Below are positions 60,745 through 64,000 of a stretch of DNA of 64,000 nucleotides, piece by piece (within the stretch, counting starts at the first letter, position 1; every line of letters begins with the position of its first letter). The DNA lies in NCBI GenBank assembly GCA_949775045.1, contig OX459095.1:22410811-22474810 (forward strand), read 5' to 3'. The position numbers and the translations under genes were made by a program. A model generated the notes under the pieces. The model searched no databases, was not told where the DNA came from, and worked only from the letters and a program-made list of their open reading frames with translations. This stretch comes from Metridium senile (Eukaryota > Cnidaria > Anthozoa > Actiniaria > Metridiidae).

Positions 60745-63148
60745 ATGGGCACGGCAGATCAAGGGGCTCTTCTTCTAAAGAAACAGCTAAGAGGTTTGTG
60801 AAGGGAATTCTTGCTTTTAAAGTAAAAAAAATCGTGTTTTTGTGTTCATGTTTCATACTGAATTCATTACTTCGCTAATGGCGTCGTTTTTTTTCTTTAC
60901 TAACTAGAACTTGGTAAAGATCCTAGCGATTCGTTCTCGGCTGGGCTTATTGATGATGATGATCTATTTAAATGGGAAGTTTTGATCGTGGGGCCAGAAG
61001 ATACTTTCTAGTAAGTACTGAAATAGAGGTTATTGTACAAAAGCTTTGTTCGTTCAGCAATGTCGACTCAAATTGTTTCACTGTTTGCGTGTTTGTTATT
61101 TCAGCGAAGGGGGATTGTTTAAAGCACATTTGCTATTTCCCAAGGAGTATCCACAACGGCCACCTAAAATGAGATTTATGTCTGAAATGTGGCATCCGAA
61201 TGGTAAGTATGGTTTTGAGTCTTTGAGCTTGTTTCGACTTCTCAAACATTGCGTTTTGATCGCTATAACCTTGTATGAAACATCATAAATAAATGAAAAA
61301 TGATTGACGACTAAAAAATACTATTGAACTAAGAGAAATTTAACGTCGACATCAAAATATCCAATGTAAAATTCATACTTTTAAATACCATGGAATATTG
61401 TTCAAGTGTATTCATTTCTCATGTAAATTTTGACGACATGCTCTGTTGTGATTTGTTTTGAACGAATTGAAATTTTTTTTCTCCGAGAGATGACTCGTGT
61501 TTTTCATGTCAAGTATAATATTTTACGTAAAGAAATCACGAAGCCTTTCTACCTGTATTTGCTTTATAAAGCACACATTATTAATGAAGTCACGGGTATA
61601 ACGCATAGAATAAAAATATTATATGTTAATATGTCGGAAACTCAAATCATGTTTAAAATTATGTTTACAAATAAAATTGTCAGTAGCCCATTTTCTTTTT
61701 CTTTTGTTGAATTGTATTTTATGTCATCAAAGTATTTCACAATGGATACACATTTGTATTTTGTGACGTCATTTAGACAAAAAAACATTGTTATATTTTT
61801 GAACTTTTTTTGCCTGTTTTCAAAGTTAATTTTGCAATTATTGTGCCACAATTAAGTCTGAAAGTTTCAATTTTGAACTTTATCCAATCAATAACTACTG
61901 CCTAAATCTCCAAAACAAAGCAGGTATTGTTCATGTTTAATCACTGGCAAATTATAATAATTATGATAATGAGAATAAAAAAAAACATTATTTACAGTGC
62001 GAATTGAAAAACCTTGGGCCCCAAGGAATATTTTAGAAATCGTTTATTGTTCGTTGAACAACTCACAAACAACTCTAACTTCAAAACGTTGATCATACTA
62101 CACATGAGTCAAACTTCTTGTGGTGATATAGTTGTTTCAGAGTTGTTCAACGAATAATAAACAATTTCTAAAATAAAGCCCACGGTTTTTTGATTCGCAC
62201 TGTACAATTTTCATTTTTGCCACCAAAATCATCTTGAGAATACAATGTTATGAACTTTTTTGAGTGTTTCTCCCAAATATCCCGCATACTCTATTTCACC
62301 GGTAGAGTCATAGGAACTTTTAGCTTTTATGATATATATCAATCAAGCTTAAAGATTCCTCATTCAATTTTAAATTATCTTCATATTTCATGGCTAAATT
62401 CAAGTAATAATTATTGACACTTATATTATATAGTTATTTTCAACTTTTACAGTGTGACTTCTGAAACTGGGGCCACCAAAACATAATTATCCAATCACGA
62501 TTGAGAATATGAACAATAGAATCTCTACATGTCAAATGTTTGGCTTTTTTGATTGAAATGCTAATAATTTTAATTATATGTGAATGGAATAGATCAAGAT
62601 TGAATAAGAAACATCTTAGCCTGTGTGAACCCTCTACAAGTTATTTGTTTGATCTCAAAAACTATTTATTTTGGAATTTGTTTTGGTGGCCCCGGTTTCA
62701 GTAGTCACACTGTAACTTCCAACTTACAGTTTGGTGTAAGATATAGCGTATTAAAACCATATCTCTACTAGTGAAATAGAGCATTGCCTTTTAGAGTGAA
62801 TGAGCCAATCGGAGCAAAATTTAAAGTTTCTGCTTTAGTTTCTGCTTTTCATGATTGATGATCATACTTAAATTTCAATTTTTGTGAATCCTGCAGAGGC
62901 CCCCCTGTATATAATAATTTATCTTCTATCCATGTAAAAGTTTCTATATTTTTGTCTGTTTATTTTCAGTTCATAAAAATGGTGAAGTATGTATTTCAAT
63001 ACTTCATGAGCCAGGAGAAGATAAGTATGGTTATGAACAAGCATCAGAGCGTTGGTTACCAGTTCATACTGTTCATTCAATATTAATGAGTGTTATTTCA
63101 ATGTTGGCTGATCCTAATGACGAATCCCCTGCAAATGTTGATGCTGCT
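60745..63148 (+). CDS. UBE2G1: ubiquitin-conjugating enzyme E2 G1, 3' end missing
   Basis: Four coding exons are in the window: 60745-60793, 60908-61010, 61105-61202, 62970-63148 (429 nt, 143 residues, in phase). The last exon ends at a GTAAGT donor after NVDAA, and the final ~27 residues of the family lie beyond the window. E2 enzymes carry ubiquitin as a thioester. UBE2G1 extends Lys48-linked chains, notably with cullin-RING ligases. Diagnostic segments: [42 protein letters not shown], the WHPN motif, then [20 protein letters not shown] with the catalytic Cys91 and the acidic loop insertion typical of the UBE2G/Cdc34 group, and [18 protein letters not shown]. Its start codon lies about 1.1 kb downstream of the stop of GH63-like C on the same strand. 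Confidence 0.95.
61995..62202. mobile_element. Tc1/mariner-like MITE, CAGTGCGAATC family, copy 2
   Basis: CAGTGCGAATTGAAAAACC...GGTTTTTTGATTCGCACTG, TA flanks, inner TTCGTTGAACAACTCA arms. UBE2G1 intron 3. Confidence 0.85.
62450..62712. mobile_element. Tc1/mariner-like MITE, CAGTGTGACT family
   Basis: CAGTGTGACTTCTGAAACTG at left, CAGTAGTCACACTG at right, TA flanks, GGCCACCAAAAC / GTTTTGGTGGCC subterminal. Related ends at 29616-29841. UBE2G1 intron 3. Confidence 0.8.
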
Positions 63149-63716
63149 GTAAGTATACCTAAATAATTTTAAATGCTTATTGATGTGATTGTTAGATATT
63201 ATTGTTACTACTTTTCATTTTGTGCTAGACATAATCGGCTAACGTGTTGCTATGTACGTTTCCACCCAATTCAAAACCACTGAATAAAAATTGTTTCAAA
63301 AATTTCCCGTGTGACATTGAAATACATAAAACAAAGAATCTTATTCACAAAAGATTATTGGGTTGAAACTTACATAGCAATGCAATAGCCTATTTGGTCT
63401 ATTCCTAACTCCTACTAGTACTAACTCCTACTAGTACTGTTTGATTACTGCGTTTGACTATTGGAGTGTGTCTACTTTAGGGGTCTACATTTGTACATGT
63501 CTTATTGTCGTTTCACTGTGGATTTTGTACACTTTGTAGTTAATTTTTATAAATAATATGAATAAAAAATATATATACTAGTAAAAAATATTATTGGGGC
63601 ATACCCCCATGAGGTGGTTCACAAACATCACCTTTACAGCAAACCCTTTTTAAAAAAATGTCTCTATGAAATGTTGGTTAGTTTATTGTGCTGCTATGTA
63701 ATTTTTGCAACAAGCA

Positions 63717-64000
63717 ATTACCAAATCAAAATCCTAATAATGATAATGATGGTGTAAATGGTAATGATGAATATGATGATAATGATAATTATGATGATGG
63801 TATAAATAATTTTGATGATCACGATGATGATAATAATAATGATCTTAATTCTTAAGGTGATGGTAATGATAATAATGATGATCATGATCATGATGATGAT
63901 AATAATAATGATCTTAATTCTTAAGGTGATGGTAATGATAATGATGGTGATGATGATCATGATGATGATAATAATAATGATCTTAATTCATAAGGTGATG
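63717..64000 (+). repeat. GATGAT/AATAAT minisatellite
   Basis: Triplet-rich sequence with a longer unit of about 70-75 bp marked by GATCTTAATTCTTAAGGTGATG (a long unit, not a single motif), repeated three times up to the window end. In UBE2G1 intron 4. Confidence 0.85.

Noticed and set aside
61430..61855. 141-aa frame within UBE2G1 intron 3 as a gene
   Set aside because: Phe/Ile/Lys-rich composition typical of AT-rich intron sequence, no domain recognised.

Overview
This window is nuclear DNA of a multicellular eukaryote. Every gene is split by many GT-AG introns, base composition is AT-rich, and introns and spacers are packed with short inverted-repeat elements, minisatellites and microsatellites. 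BCR/ABR-type RhoGAP, HGH1 and UBE2G1 genes point to an animal. Their company with a three-gene family of YMR196W/MGH1-like GH63 enzymes, which I do not associate with vertebrates or insects, makes an early-branching animal most likely. An anthozoan cnidarian (sea anemone or coral) is my best guess; this is inference, not proof.

Layout, left to right. (1) 909-8066 (+): BCR/ABR-like gene encoding a C2 plus RhoGAP protein, whose 3' end is the first unit of a 125-bp tandem array. (2) 8.6-11.5 kb: spacer with miniature transposons. (3) 11540-21494 (-): GH63-like paralogue A, 13 exons, 1004 aa. (4) 21.5-28.3 kb: long spacer without a recognisable gene. (5) 28340-31151 (-): HGH1. (6) 31727-45817 (+): GH63-like paralogue B, 12 exons, 922 aa, head-to-head with HGH1. 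(7) 45.8-48.1 kb: spacer with a minisatellite and nested foldback elements. (8) 48145-59599 (+): GH63-like paralogue C, 13 exons, 908 aa. (9) 60745-63148 (+): UBE2G1, first four coding exons, running off the right edge.

The reconstructed exons join in phase with no internal stop. Summed exon lengths are 1146, 3015, 1065, 2769, 2727 and 429 nt for the six genes in order, all divisible by three. The three GH63 paralogues share intron positions and phases almost exactly, so they arose by duplication of one intron-rich ancestor. A and C keep all motifs of the family. B is an intact reading frame that has lost several motifs around the presumed active site and one intron, so it looks like a diverging, possibly non-catalytic member.

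The most notable observations are: the three-copy GH63 cluster itself; near-identity of exon 3 among all three copies, which suggests gene conversion; repeated tandem duplication exactly at exon boundaries (exon 2 and exon 11 of C, exon 4 of B, last exon of the RhoGAP gene), two of which create in-frame alternative acceptors; and a ~1-kb near-perfect palindrome with a 7-bp target duplication inside an intron of B.
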